A DNA stretch of 34,917 bases from Bryobacterales bacterium (GCA_003157745.1 PMKM01000132.1:1-34917); one strand, 5' to 3'; numbered from the stretch's first letter, positions 24,973 through 33,483 are shown. Made by a program: numbers and translations. Notes: generated from the letters alone by a model not told the origin.

Positions 24973-27081
24973 ATGAGGCGTTCCGGCGCGACCGCGGCGG
25001 CCAGCATCGAACGCTTCCTCGGCATTGCGCGATTGGTTCTGGTCGCCGGCGGCGCCGTCGCGGCCGCGGCGTGCGGATGGTGGGACGCGCCGACGTTGGC
25101 ATTGACGGCCGTCGCGCTGGTGTGGGGTGGCGCGCGGCTCTTCGGCTTGGGTCGAAACCCGCCGCGTGCCGCCGTTGCGATCTCCGCCCTCGCCTGGAGC
25201 GCTTTCTCTCTGTTTAATGCCTGGAACGGACCGCAGGGTTTGCTTTGGGCAGTCGTCCCCGTACTCTACTTCCTGGTGGCCGCCGGGCTGCTCGTCAGGA
25301 ACACTGGCCGCGCCGCTTTCCCGGTTGTCTCTCTCTGCTTCGCCGCGCTGCTGGTGGCCGCGCTCGGCTCCACTGGTCCCTCCTTCTTCCTGGCACTGGT
25401 GTGCTTCGTCCCGTGCGCGGTGGCCGCGCTGGCGGCGGCGGAGATTGCGGGCTCGCTCGCAGGCGCAGCCGCGCCGGCTCCCGCACCGCGCCTGGCGCCG
25501 CGCCTGGCAGTGTTCGCCGCCTCCTCCGCAGCCTGCATCCTATTTGTGGCGGGCGGCCTGTTCTTCCTGCTGCCGCGCACCGCCGATGCCGCCCGCCGCT
25601 GGCAGGCTGCCCACGCCGCACGCCTGGAGGGTTTTTCCACGCGCATCTCGCTGCGCGAGATCGGCCAACTCAAAGCCACCTCGCGGCCGGTCATGCGCGT
25701 CACCGTGTTCAGTCCGCGTCCGGTGCTCGGCCTCAAGTGGCGCGGCGGGTTGCTGACCACGTTCGATGGCAGAGAGTGGACCAATCCGGAACCGGCGCTG
25801 CGCCTGGCCGGAGCCGCCGGCCACTTCTCTCTGGTTCCCTCCGCCGCACGACAAGCCGGCGCGCACATCTCCTACGATGTGGAACTCGATCCGGCCGATT
25901 CGACCGCGCTGTTCTTCCCGGGCGAGCCGGAGAGTCTCGATCTTCGCGATCTCGCCGTGCTGCGGGGACCGGGTGGCCTGCCCCACCTGGACCGCCGTCC
26001 GCCGGGGCCCTTCCGCTACTCGGCCTACAGCCGCCTGGAAGCGCCACCCGAACAATCGCCCGCGCCCGATCCCGCGCCGCGGCTGGACCCGGCCGAGGCC
26101 GCGCCCGCCCTGCAGTTGCCCGCCTCGCTCGATCCGCGCATCCGGGAACTGGCGCGCCTGTGGGCTTCCAGCGCCTCTGGCGATCTCGCCCGCGCCCGCT
26201 CGATCGAAACCCACCTGCGCACCGGCTACGGGTACACGCTTGAGCTGCCACCCGAGAGAACCGCGGACCCGCTCGCCAATTTCCTCTTCGTCCGCCGCCG
26301 CGGTCACTGCGAGTATTTCGCTTCGGCGATGACCGTCATGCTGCGCTCGATCGGCGTTCCGGCGCGCCTGGCCACGGGCTTCGAAAGCGGTGCTTACAGC
26401 CGGCTCACCGGCCAGTGGGTGATGCGCGCCTCCGACGCGCACGCGTGGGTGGAAGCCTGGCTGCCCGGCCGCGGATGGACCACCTTCGATCCCACCCCAT
26501 CCGACCCCAATCGTGCCGCGTCGCCCGCGCTCGTCGGCGCCGCCTTGTATCTCGATGCCGCCCGCGCCTTCTGGAGCCGCTGGGTGGTCAACTTCGATCC
26601 CACCCGCCAGGGCGCGCTCGCCGACCACCTGGACGAAGCCGCGCGCGTGGCCGGGATTCGCTGGTTCGATTCTCTCTGGGACACGGGCAACACCTGGGAG
26701 CCGCGCGCCGCCGCCTGGCTGCGCCGCTTCGGCCTCTGGCTCGCCGCCGGCATTCTCTTCGCCGCCGGACTGCGCCGGTTCGGCGCGCGCGCCATTCGCG
26801 CGCTGGGTCTCCGCCTGCGCGTCGCCCGCGCTGGCCGCGGCCCTATCACCGCGTGCGATGCCACGCTGCTCTATCAGCGCATGTTGGCCATCCTCGAACG
26901 CCGCGGCTATCGCAAACCGCCCTGGTTCACGCCCGCCGAGTTCGCCGCCTCGCTTCCGCCCGGCGCGCTGCGGATGGCGGCCGGCGAATTCACCGCCGCC
27001 TACAACGCCCTCCGTTTCGGCCGCCGCGCGCCCGACCGGCCGCGCCTGGCGCGCCTACTCGGAGAGTTGGGCCGGCGATAA
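24973..27081 (+). CDS. TgpA-like membrane transglutaminase-fold protease (DUF3488, transglutaminase core, DUF4129)
   Basis: A 702-residue protein. The first 200 residues hold about six transmembrane helices (DUF3488/TgpA N-terminal domain). The periplasmic transglutaminase-like domain has the catalytic triad Cys446 (RGHCEYFASAM), His490 (SDAHAWVEAW) and Asp506 (TTFDPTPSDP). Another transmembrane helix lies at about 590-610, and a C-terminal DUF4129-type cytoplasmic tail includes LYQRMLAILERRGYRKPPWF. Relatives are essential or growth-related in Pseudomonas and some sit near MoxR ATPases. Neither MoxR nor DUF58 genes are adjacent here. The ATG at 24973 is 45 bases after the anti-sigma-like gene, so it may be the last gene of the CHAT operon. 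The ribosome site is weak. Confidence 0.9.
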   Translation: MRRSGATAAASIERFLGIARLVLVAGGAVAAAACGWWDAPTLALTAVALVWGGARLFGLGRNPPRAAVAISALAWSAFSLFNAWNGPQGLLWAVVPVLYFLVAAGLLVRNTGRAAFPVVSLCFAALLVAALGSTGPSFFLALVCFVPCAVAALAAAEIAGSLAGAAAPAPAPRLAPRLAVFAASSAACILFVAGGLFFLLPRTADAARRWQAAHAARLEGFSTRISLREIGQLKATSRPVMRVTVFSPRPVLGLKWRGGLLTTFDGREWTNPEPALRLAGAAGHFSLVPSAARQAGAHISYDVELDPADSTALFFPGEPESLDLRDLAVLRGPGGLPHLDRRPPGPFRYSAYSRLEAPPEQSPAPDPAPRLDPAEAAPALQLPASLDPRIRELARLWASSASGDLARARSIETHLRTGYGYTLELPPERTADPLANFLFVRRRGHCEYFASAMTVMLRSIGVPARLATGFESGAYSRLTGQWVMRASDAHAWVEAWLPGRGWTTFDPTPSDPNRAASPALVGAALYLDAARAFWSRWVVNFDPTRQGALADHLDEAARVAGIRWFDSLWDTGNTWEPRAAAWLRRFGLWLAAGILFAAGLRRFGARAIRALGLRLRVARAGRGPITACDATLLYQRMLAILERRGYRKPPWFTPAEFAASLPPGALRMAAGEFTAAYNALRFGRRAPDRPRLARLLGELGRR

Positions 27082-27168
27082 CCGCATGTGACTTTTCATG
27101 CGCCGCCCGATTCATCGAATTGTCACTCAGCAACAGGGACGGCGCTCCAAAGTCATCCGGGTATCGCT

Positions 27169-27174
27169 TATAAT
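27169..27174 (+). promoter_or_regulatory. -10 element for the tandem secreted-protein genes
   Basis: A perfect TATAAT lies 51 bases before the start codon at 27226. The -35 region (TCCAAA at 27146-27151) is weak, so an activator or alternative signal may help. Confidence 0.4.
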
Positions 27175-27225
27175 TACTCAAGCACTACTCATCACACATC
27201 TTCTATTTGGGAGGAACTGGAACGC

Positions 27226-28092
27226 ATGCAGCGATCGATTGTCTTGCTATTATTCGTGTTCTGCCTGCTGGCTGCGCCTTTGCTGGCGCAGACCACCATC
27301 GGAGGCGGCACGTGCAACTCGGGAAGTCTTACGGGGACTTATTCTGTCTCGCTAACTGGAAGGCAGGCCCCGTCGGGTACATTAACTGGCGTGTTTCAAT
27401 CGAACGGCGCGGCCACCTTCGATGGGCTGAGCGCGGTCACCATTAACCTGACGGCGAACACCGGCCAAGCCCTGGGGACGGCCCTGACATGGTCGGGGAC
27501 CTACAGCCTGCAAGCCAACTGCGCCGGAGTGATCAACATCGCCGGCGGCGCCACTGCCACGTTCAACGTGGCCGTCTACAACCAGGGCACCGACTTCATA
27601 CTTAGCGGACGCGATACCAACAACTACACGTATGCGGGGAGCGGAAACGTCCAGCCGGCGGCATGCCCAGTGGGTCTCGTGCCCGGCGTGTACACTTTCA
27701 GTGGCACCGGATTCGCGTTGAGCGGCAACGCCGTGAGCGGCGTCGAGAACGGGTCCGGATTGATCCAGTTCGATGGCGTGAGCCATGTGACCGTCAACGC
27801 GACGTTGTTGTCACTCGGTGTTTCGCCCAGAGTACTCACCCTCACAGGAACTTATGCGATGTCTGCCGCCTGCCTGGGGTCGGCCACGCTGACCGATGCG
27901 GGCAATAACTCTTACTCGTTGAGCTTCAGCATATACAATGTTTCCTCCGCCAGCGCGGGCGCCACTGTCGGATTGGCGCAAGCCGGGAAATTCCTGGTCA
28001 CCGGCAGTGCGCACGTCGCGTACGGTCAGCCGTCGGCGACCGCGGCGGCAAAGCCGGAATTGATCCCAGGCAATCGAGGAGGCCGGGCATGA
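27226..28092 (+). CDS. Secreted repeat protein, paralogue of the following gene
   Basis: A 288-residue protein with a signal peptide (ending APLLAQ). It contains two tandem copies of a module of about 110 residues: Cys-x-x-G/S-x-L-x-G-x-Y near the start, an F-D-G block in the middle, L-T/W-S-G-T-Y, then a second Cys followed by G-S/V-x-x-x-x. The copies start at about Cys25 and about Cys145. The same module opens the next protein. Composition is Gly, Ser, Thr and Ala-rich, as in extracellular beta proteins. Four Cys per protein could make two disulfides. The ATG at 27226 has GGGAGGAA upstream (the frame opens earlier but that part is not supported). It overlaps the next start (ATGA). Function unknown. 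Confidence 0.7.
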   Translation: MQRSIVLLLFVFCLLAAPLLAQTTIGGGTCNSGSLTGTYSVSLTGRQAPSGTLTGVFQSNGAATFDGLSAVTINLTANTGQALGTALTWSGTYSLQANCAGVINIAGGATATFNVAVYNQGTDFILSGRDTNNYTYAGSGNVQPAACPVGLVPGVYTFSGTGFALSGNAVSGVENGSGLIQFDGVSHVTVNATLLSLGVSPRVLTLTGTYAMSAACLGSATLTDAGNNSYSLSFSIYNVSSASAGATVGLAQAGKFLVTGSAHVAYGQPSATAAAKPELIPGNRGGRA

Positions 28093-29582
28093 GAAGCCTA
28101 CACGCAGCCGGTTGGTTTGTTCTTGTATGTCTGCTGGCGGCGCCCGCTGTGGCGCAGCAGAACCAGATCACCGGCGGGAATTGCACCGCCGCGAACCTGA
28201 ACGGAGTCTACGCGCTCACGTTGAGCGGCCGCGCGATCTCGGCCGCCGGTGCCATGGCGGGCGCCGTGCAGGTGGTTGGCACGGCCACCTTCGATGGCAC
28301 GAGTGCCGTCACCTTCGCTGGCGTTGCCAACGCGAATCTGGGCGCCGGTTCGTCGTTCAACTACACTGGAAGTTACATCGTTCCGAACAACTGCTACGGA
28401 TCGATTACATTCGCAGCGGGAAGCACGGCGTCGTTTACTCTGGTGGTTTGGGGTGGCGGAAACGATTTCGCGATTACCGGCGCGGACGCCACCTACATTT
28501 ATTCCGGCAGCGGCAACAGCGTGCGGCCCGGCGTCTGCGGCACCCCCACTCTGTCGGGCGAGTACAGTTTCAGCACCAGCGGGTCGACCCTATCCGGGAC
28601 CAATCAGACGGGCACCGCCGAAGAGGCGGGAGTGTTTCAATTCGACGGCCAGGGGCATCTAACGGCAAGTTACTCGGACACAATAGGTGGGGCAGTTCCC
28701 GCCGCGGTCACGGCCACCGGGACTTACTCTGTCACTTCCGCGTGTCTCGCCTCCGCCACTTTCGTCGATTCAAATGGCCTGACCAACACGATGAACTTAG
28801 TACTTACGGGTAACTACGGCGCCAACGCCAATCTGATCGTCGCCAATCCGCAGTTCATCCGCAGCGGTTCGGCGCACACGGCGTTTCTGAATCCGGCCCA
28901 ATCCATCGGAAACGTCTTCAGCTATGCCCTGAACTCGACGCCGCCGGGAAGCGTGTTCGTCCTATTCGGAACCAATCTGGCCACCAAGGCCGCATCGGCG
29001 GACACCGTCCCATTCCCTACCAAGCTGCTGACCACCACGGTTACCGTGAATGGGACGGCGGCGCCGCTCTATTACGTATCCCCGACCCAGATCAACGCAA
29101 TCATGCCCTGGGAAACTCCCGGCGGTGCGTTGACCTCCGTGGTGGTGACGAACGGGACTGCGACGAGCAACGCCGCGGCGGTCTATGTTCCCGCCACCGG
29201 CACGCCGGGCATCGCCGTCTACGGCAGCAACCGCGCGGTAGTGACCAATTCGGATGGCGTCACGGTGAACTCCGCAACCGCGCCGGCGAGCGTCGGAGAG
29301 GAAGTGGTGGCATGGTTCACCGGCGGCGGACCGGTCAACGCCGCGGGTACGCTGAAAACCGGCGGTCCCGCTCCAAGCGGCCTCTCGCCGATCACCGGGA
29401 GTTATTCCGTGACTGTCGGTACTGCGGCGGCCACTGTGAAGTACATCGGCCTCACGCCCGGCTCCATCGGGCTCTATCAGGTGAACTTCATAGTTCCGCA
29501 GCTCGCCAAGGGCACTTACCCGGTGCAGATTGTCATTGCCGGGCAGGCCTCGAACACGCCTGTGCTGTCAGTCGGGAAATAG
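28089..29582 (+). CDS. Secreted protein with TIGR03437-type C-terminal domain
   Basis: A 497-residue protein with a signal peptide (MRSLHAAG...APAVAQQ). Residues about 30-265 repeat the two-module arrangement of the previous protein (NCTAANLNGVYALTLSGR; then VCGTPTLSGEYSFSTSGS). Residues about 275-497 form the domain described in Solibacter usitatus as TIGR03437: PGSVFVLFGTNLA, ATVTVNGTAAPLYYVSPTQI (by pattern), NAIMPWETPGG, GEEVVAWFTGGGPV, VKYIGLTPGSIGLYQVNFIVP. Such domains sit at the C termini of many secreted acidobacterial proteins and may act as an attachment or export module; the role is not established. The start overlaps the stop of the preceding gene, and a strong hairpin follows the stop. 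Confidence 0.85.
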   Translation: MRSLHAAGWFVLVCLLAAPAVAQQNQITGGNCTAANLNGVYALTLSGRAISAAGAMAGAVQVVGTATFDGTSAVTFAGVANANLGAGSSFNYTGSYIVPNNCYGSITFAAGSTASFTLVVWGGGNDFAITGADATYIYSGSGNSVRPGVCGTPTLSGEYSFSTSGSTLSGTNQTGTAEEAGVFQFDGQGHLTASYSDTIGGAVPAAVTATGTYSVTSACLASATFVDSNGLTNTMNLVLTGNYGANANLIVANPQFIRSGSAHTAFLNPAQSIGNVFSYALNSTPPGSVFVLFGTNLATKAASADTVPFPTKLLTTTVTVNGTAAPLYYVSPTQINAIMPWETPGGALTSVVVTNGTATSNAAAVYVPATGTPGIAVYGSNRAVVTNSDGVTVNSATAPASVGEEVVAWFTGGGPVNAAGTLKTGGPAPSGLSPITGSYSVTVGTAAATVKYIGLTPGSIGLYQVNFIVPQLAKGTYPVQIVIAGQASNTPVLSVGK

Positions 29583-29603
29583 GCACTCGTTCGTGACACC
29601 TCT

Positions 29604-29646
29604 CTCACGGTCGCGGCTCTAAGGGGTTCGGAGCCGCGACTGTGAG
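29604..29646 (+). terminator. Terminator-like hairpin after the TIGR03437 gene
   Basis: A 16-pair stem (29604-29619 with 29631-29646, one G-T wobble) encloses an 11-base loop, 21 bases after the stop codon. No T-tract follows, so it may act as a factor-assisted terminator or 3'-end stabiliser. It also separates the convergent lpxA. Confidence 0.6.
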
Positions 29647-29693
29647 CGAGTCCTTCTGGCCTCGCGATCAAACCGGATGTTACCCCGCTCGCG

Positions 29694-30527
29694 TTACTCC
29701 TCGGCAGGGGTGGCCGGCGCCGCGGTCATGGATCGGAAATCGCCGCAAATTCCGCGCTTGGACGACCGGATGAACTCGACCATGTGGAGCGCTTCGGGCG
29801 TGGCCAGCGCCTCGATCCGTTCGAGCGCTTCCTTGCGCTGCAGGCCCGAGCGATAGAGCAGCCGGTAGGCCTGTTTCAACACCGCTACCGCCTCTCGCGA
29901 AAAACCGGCGCGGCGCAACCCGACCAGGTTCAACCCGTGCGCCGCCACGTCGAAATGCGAGACCAGCAGAAACGGCGGCACGTCCTGCGCCACCCGCGAA
30001 TTGGCCGCCACCATCGACAGCCGCCCCACTTTGGAAAACTGGTGCACGCCGACGCCGGCCGAAAGAAACGCGTTGTCTTCGATCTCCGCGTATCCGCCCA
30101 GGCTGGTGCTGGGGCCGATCGTGATGTTGCTGCCGAGCTGGCAATCGTGCGCGATGTGCACCGAGCTCATCACGTAATTGTCGTCGCCGAGCACGGTGAC
30201 CGCGCCGGGCTTTGTGCCGCGCGAAACGTTGATGTATTCGCGCAACACGTTGCGATTGCCCACCCGCAGGTACGTCGCATTCTCCTCGCGAAACTTCTTG
30301 TCCATCGGGTCCGTGCCGAGCTGCGCGCCGGAGTAAATGTGATTGCCTTCGCCGATCGTCGTATAGCGCTTCACGATGGCGAAAGGGTCCAGCCGGTTGT
30401 GGGGCCCGATCTCGACTTCGTCCTCGACGATGCAGTAGGCGCCGATCACCGTGGTCGAGTGAACGCGCGCTCCCGGGTGTACGCTTGCCGTGATGGCGAT
30501 GTTAGGCCCGGACGTGTTCGGTTCCAT
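29694..30527 (-). CDS. lpxA: Acyl-ACP--UDP-N-acetylglucosamine O-acyltransferase
   Basis: The first enzyme of lipid A synthesis: it moves a 3-hydroxyacyl chain from ACP to UDP-GlcNAc in the cytoplasm. The 277-residue protein shows the left-handed beta-helix hexapeptide pattern (VHPGARVHSTTVIGAYCIV; IGPHNRLDPFAIV) and the active-site HIAHDC block, in which His127 matches catalytic His125 of E. coli. The helical C-terminal domain (LNLVGLRRAGFSREAVAVLK) is intact. This supports an LPS-bearing outer membrane. In many bacteria it sits with lpxD and fabZ; here it stands alone, divergent from the LOG gene and convergent with the secreted-protein operon. The ATG at 30527 is the most likely start. Confidence 0.95.
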   Translation of the reverse strand: MEPNTSGPNIAITASVHPGARVHSTTVIGAYCIVEDEVEIGPHNRLDPFAIVKRYTTIGEGNHIYSGAQLGTDPMDKKFREENATYLRVGNRNVLREYINVSRGTKPGAVTVLGDDNYVMSSVHIAHDCQLGSNITIGPSTSLGGYAEIEDNAFLSAGVGVHQFSKVGRLSMVAANSRVAQDVPPFLLVSHFDVAAHGLNLVGLRRAGFSREAVAVLKQAYRLLYRSGLQRKEALERIEALATPEALHMVEFIRSSKRGICGDFRSMTAAPATPAEE

Positions 30528-30664
30528 GGTTACTTCGCGTGGCGCATTCGTCGAACATCCTCGCCCGGACAGCTTGCCCTGTAGAGGATCCGCGGCGCGT
30601 CAGGCTGATTCTAACGCAATTCGCCGCCAGGCACGTTGGGCCCATGGAATGGTATGGTGCCCAT

Positions 30665-31234
30665 ATGGTCGGTTCCATTTGCGTGTTTTGCGGTTCCAAT
30701 TCGGGCAACTCGCGGCGGTATCTGGAGGCCGCGCAAGAGCTTGGAGAATTGCTCGGCCGGCGCGGCTTGCGCCTCGTCTACGGCGGAGGGAACTGCGGGT
30801 TAATGGGTGCGGTGGCGGACGCCTGCCTGTCCGCGGGCGGCAGCGTGACCGGGGTGATTCCGCGGGCGCTCGCCGACAAGGATCTCGCTCACGGCGGCTT
30901 GACCGAACTTCGCGTGGTGGGGTCGATGCATGAGCGTAAGGCCACCATGGCCGATCTCGCCGACGCGTTCATCGCCCTGCCCGGCGGCCTCGGCACCTTC
31001 GAGGAGTTTTTCGAAGCCGCCACCTGGACCCAGCTCGGCCTGCACCGCAAGGCTTGCGGCGTGGTGAACACGGCCGGCTATTTCGACGGCCTGCTGGCGC
31101 TTGCCGACCGCGCCGTCGCGGACGGCTTCCTGCGCCCGCAACATCGCGACATGCTGCTCGCCGACGAGCGGCCCGCCCGCTTGCTGGACCGGCTGGTCGC
31201 CTACACGCCGCCGCTCCTCGGCAAATGGAGCTGA
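30665..31234 (+). CDS. LOG family protein (TIGR00730), nucleoside 5'-monophosphate phosphoribohydrolase-like
   Basis: A 189-residue cytoplasmic Rossmann-fold protein. It begins ICVFCGSNSG, carries LVYGGGNCGLMGAVADA, SMHERKATM, and the family signature PGGLGTFEEFFEAATW. Members release a base from a nucleoside monophosphate (cytokinin-type or general purine) and were long called lysine decarboxylase-like. The start is set at the ATG at 30665, where the family N terminus begins; the open frame from 30539 is not supported. The ribosome site is weak. It is divergent from lpxA and 18 bases before the RDD gene, likely co-transcribed. Confidence 0.92.
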   Translation: MVGSICVFCGSNSGNSRRYLEAAQELGELLGRRGLRLVYGGGNCGLMGAVADACLSAGGSVTGVIPRALADKDLAHGGLTELRVVGSMHERKATMADLADAFIALPGGLGTFEEFFEAATWTQLGLHRKACGVVNTAGYFDGLLALADRAVADGFLRPQHRDMLLADERPARLLDRLVAYTPPLLGKWS

Positions 31235-31252
31235 GCTATTCTTATAGAGATC

Positions 31253-31849
31253 ATGCCGGAAAGGAAGAAACGACCGATTCGCGTCTACCAACCGCACGAG
31301 ACCGCGCGGATGCAGGAACTGGCCGGCCTGGAGCTGGCTTCCTTCGCTTCCCGTGCGTGCGCATTCGGCATCGATTTTCTGCTTGCTAGCGCCATTTTCC
31401 TCGGCCCGTTTACGATCCTGATCAAGGTCGGCGCGCTTGCGGCAATTCTGAAGCGTCTCGGATTGACGGGCGATTATCACCTCGAGCTCGATTACGAACA
31501 TTGGTACGGCATCCTCTATTTCGTGCTGTTCTTTGGCCTCTCCGTGTACATTGGCAATGGAAAAACGGTTGGCAAATGGCTCATGCGTATCCGCGTCGTT
31601 TCTGTCGTTCATCGCCGGATGTCGCTGTGGCACTCGGTCGAGCGCGCGCTGGGCTATGGCGCTTCCGCACTCGAACTAGGTTTTGGATTCCTGCAATATT
31701 TCATTCACCCCAACCGCCGCACCGTGCATGACCGGATGGCGGAGACGATCGTGGTTCGCGATCCCAGGCCAGCGCGGCCGAACGCCGATGCCGAACGCGG
31801 TCTGTCCGCAGCCGGGCAGGGTTTGCCCGTGCCGGAAGAGCGAGTCTAG
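31253..31849 (+). CDS. RDD family membrane protein
   Basis: A 198-residue membrane protein. After a cytoplasmic N terminus the RDD signature is recognisable: SRACAFGIDFLLASAIF (R-x-x-A-x-x-x-D), a second helix around WYGILYFVLFFGLSVY, then the conserved loop GNGKTVGKWLMRIRVVS and a last helix with R-T-V-H-D-R-M-A-E-T. Three to four transmembrane segments are expected. Function of RDD proteins is poorly known; some are linked to ion or solute transport. It follows the LOG gene by 18 bases and is followed by a convergent pair of small genes. Confidence 0.87.
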   Translation: MPERKKRPIRVYQPHETARMQELAGLELASFASRACAFGIDFLLASAIFLGPFTILIKVGALAAILKRLGLTGDYHLELDYEHWYGILYFVLFFGLSVYIGNGKTVGKWLMRIRVVSVVHRRMSLWHSVERALGYGASALELGFGFLQYFIHPNRRTVHDRMAETIVVRDPRPARPNADAERGLSAAGQGLPVPEERV

Positions 31850-31894
31850 CGCAGCAGTCGCGAGCCGGCGATGCGCGCTCCGCTTTGCCGCCCG

Positions 31895-32080
31895 CTATCT
31901 CCGCGCCGAGCAGCGCAAGTTGGCGATGCGCGTTGCCGAGTGCACGGCGGCGCAGAAGCCGATAAGAACCGTCGCGCCGACGACGTAGATACTCGCGTTG
32001 AGTCCACTGATTCCATGAATTCCGAGTTGGCTCATCACGCTGTCGAGCGCAGGGGCCAGAGATGCCAGAACGTTAGCCAC
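31895..32080 (-). CDS. Small one-helix membrane protein, 61 residues
   Basis: The GTG start at 32080 is supported by GGGAGG seven bases upstream and overlaps the end of the preceding small gene by eight bases. The protein has an N-terminal amphipathic part (VANVLASLAPALDSVMSQLG) and one transmembrane helix (about 30-47, IYVVGATVLIGFCAAV), then a basic tail. Not recognised. The overlap suggests joint expression with the TPR-like gene. Confidence 0.5.
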   Translation of the reverse strand: MANVLASLAPALDSVMSQLGIHGISGLNASIYVVGATVLIGFCAAVHSATRIANLRCSARR

Positions 32081-32306
32081 GGATCGCCTCCCGTGCCAGT
32101 TCCACTGCTTCCGCGTGTCTGCCGGTCGCCAGTTGAGCGAACAACTGAGCCGCTTCCAACATTTCGCCGATGGCATAGAGCCGGTGGGCGCGTTCCCAGG
32201 TCTTCTGCTCACCGGGGAACATCGAGTCGCTGATCTCTGCCGAGGGCTCGGCCGAAACCGGTTCGCGTAGGTACGGCGGCCACGCTGAGCGATTTTGCTT
32301 GGTCAT
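32073..32306 (-). CDS. Small TPR-like hypothetical protein, 77 residues
   Basis: A Pro-rich first part (WPPYLREPVSAEP) is followed by a helix pair, TWERAHRLYAIGEMLEAAQ and LATGRHAEAVELAREAI, that resembles one TPR repeat. No signal peptide or ribosome site is evident at the ATG at 32306. It overlaps the following membrane peptide gene by eight bases. The role is unknown. Confidence 0.45.
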   Translation of the reverse strand: MTKQNRSAWPPYLREPVSAEPSAEISDSMFPGEQKTWERAHRLYAIGEMLEAAQLFAQLATGRHAEAVELAREAIRG

Positions 32307-32569
32307 GTAAGGTAAATCGGCGGGAAAACTAAGGCGCGATAGACTCGCCGGGTACTGTCTGTACCTGAACCCACCGCCGCATGGTGGTATGCGTCGACGC
32401 CAGTGGATGGATCGGGCGAGAACGCGGGATTACGACACGGGGCGGCCGCTGAGCAGGGTGCTGAAGAACGCAGATAAACACGGATTGAAGGCGCGGGATT
32501 CTTCGCGTTCACCTGTGGCTGATTGGCCTGTTCAGGAGGCCGTTGGTGAGGAACGCGCTCAGGTGCGGT

Positions 32570-32974
32570 TCACCGCTCCCACTCGGGATGTTCCGAGAGG
32601 CTGAGAATGTTGCCGTCCGGGTCCTTGAACCAGGCCACTTTGGCGCCGGTGGGGCTGGTCCAGATGCCCAGGTCGTCCTGCTTCAGGAAGTCATAGCGTT
32701 CGAATGCGATTCCGGCTTGCGACAGGTCCTTCACGGTCGCGGCGACACTCGGGACCTGCCAGCCGAGCACGGTTCCGTGCGCCGGGGGAAGCTCCTTGCC
32801 CATGCCTAACCGCAGCATGATGCCGTTGGCGTCGAACACCAGCGCGAAGGGAGGTTCCTCGCTGACCAGGCGCAGGCCGAGCGTATCGCGGTAAAACGCC
32901 CGCGCGCGATCGACATCGACGATGGTCGCGAATCCGATGATGTTGAAATGGCCAAGCCCCATCTGTTGCGGCAT
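32570..32974 (-). CDS. VOC family (glyoxalase/bleomycin-resistance fold) protein
   Basis: A 134-residue protein with the usual N-terminal strand GHFNIIGFATIVDVDRARAF, Y-R-D-T-L-G-L-R-L, and the C-terminal W-F-K-D-P-D-G-N-I-L-S-L motif with the metal-ligand Glu of SLSEHPEW. VOC proteins bind a metal and act as isomerases, dioxygenases or binding proteins; substrate unknown. Starts at 32974 or at the internal ATG 32962; the frame is open to 33274 but that extension is Arg-rich and unlikely to be real. It stands alone, divergent from the hydrogenase operon. Confidence 0.82.
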   Translation of the reverse strand: MPQQMGLGHFNIIGFATIVDVDRARAFYRDTLGLRLVSEEPPFALVFDANGIMLRLGMGKELPPAHGTVLGWQVPSVAATVKDLSQAGIAFERYDFLKQDDLGIWTSPTGAKVAWFKDPDGNILSLSEHPEWER

Positions 32975-33345
32975 GGCAATAGGATGAGCCAGCGCCCCGG
33001 TTCGTCGCACTGCCGCTGTATCGAAAATCACATTGCCTCCGTGGTGCGGAAACGTGATGTATAGCGCGGACTTCCAATTCCGCAAGTCGGCTTTTCGATG
33101 CACCTGCTTAGGCAAGCCGCAATGTATGGAAGCGCGCGGATAGAATCGCCCCTGCGGCCGGAACTCAAAGCCCATCCTGGGCGCCAGTCTCCGCAAGGGC
33201 GCCTGGCACTCCCGACTCAAACGCGCGGGCTTGCGCGTCCGTGCATCGGGCGTGCCGCGGCGGCCAGAACACATCGCAAGTGATCCTCTCGTCCTTCAGT
33301 TTTGAACGACTCCTGGAAAAAATACAATAAAGGGCTCTTTTTATC
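32975..33345. other. Non-coding spacer upstream of the hydrogenase promoter
   Basis: About 370 bases with no gene that can be supported. Short open frames here are shadows with atypical composition. The last 50 bases become AT-rich before the promoter. Confidence 0.4.
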
Positions 33346-33374
33346 TTGACCGCCGGCTAAGCCCGGAGCATAAT
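33346..33374 (+). promoter_or_regulatory. Promoter of the [NiFe]-hydrogenase operon
   Basis: TTGACC (33346-33351), a 17-base spacer, then CATAAT (33369-33374): a good sigma-70 match 109 bases before the small-subunit start. The overlapping ATG at 33373 is therefore unlikely to be a start codon. No sigma-54 element was seen. Confidence 0.6.
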
Positions 33375-33483
33375 GGGGCGTTATTGGGCGCGCCGGACGG
33401 GACTCATACCGGGCGTTCGTCCCTGTGGCTCCGAAGCAGACCTGTCGGGCGCCGGGCCGCCGGACAGCGTTGGGGGGAACCTG

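Noticed and set aside
25540-26628. Minus-strand 362-codon frame
   Set aside because: Antisense shadow of the transglutaminase gene, with no ribosome site and no family pattern.
24504-27173. Long plus-strand frames such as 24504-25217 and 26415-27173
   Set aside because: Arg/Pro-rich shadow frames over clear genes, typical of high-GC DNA.
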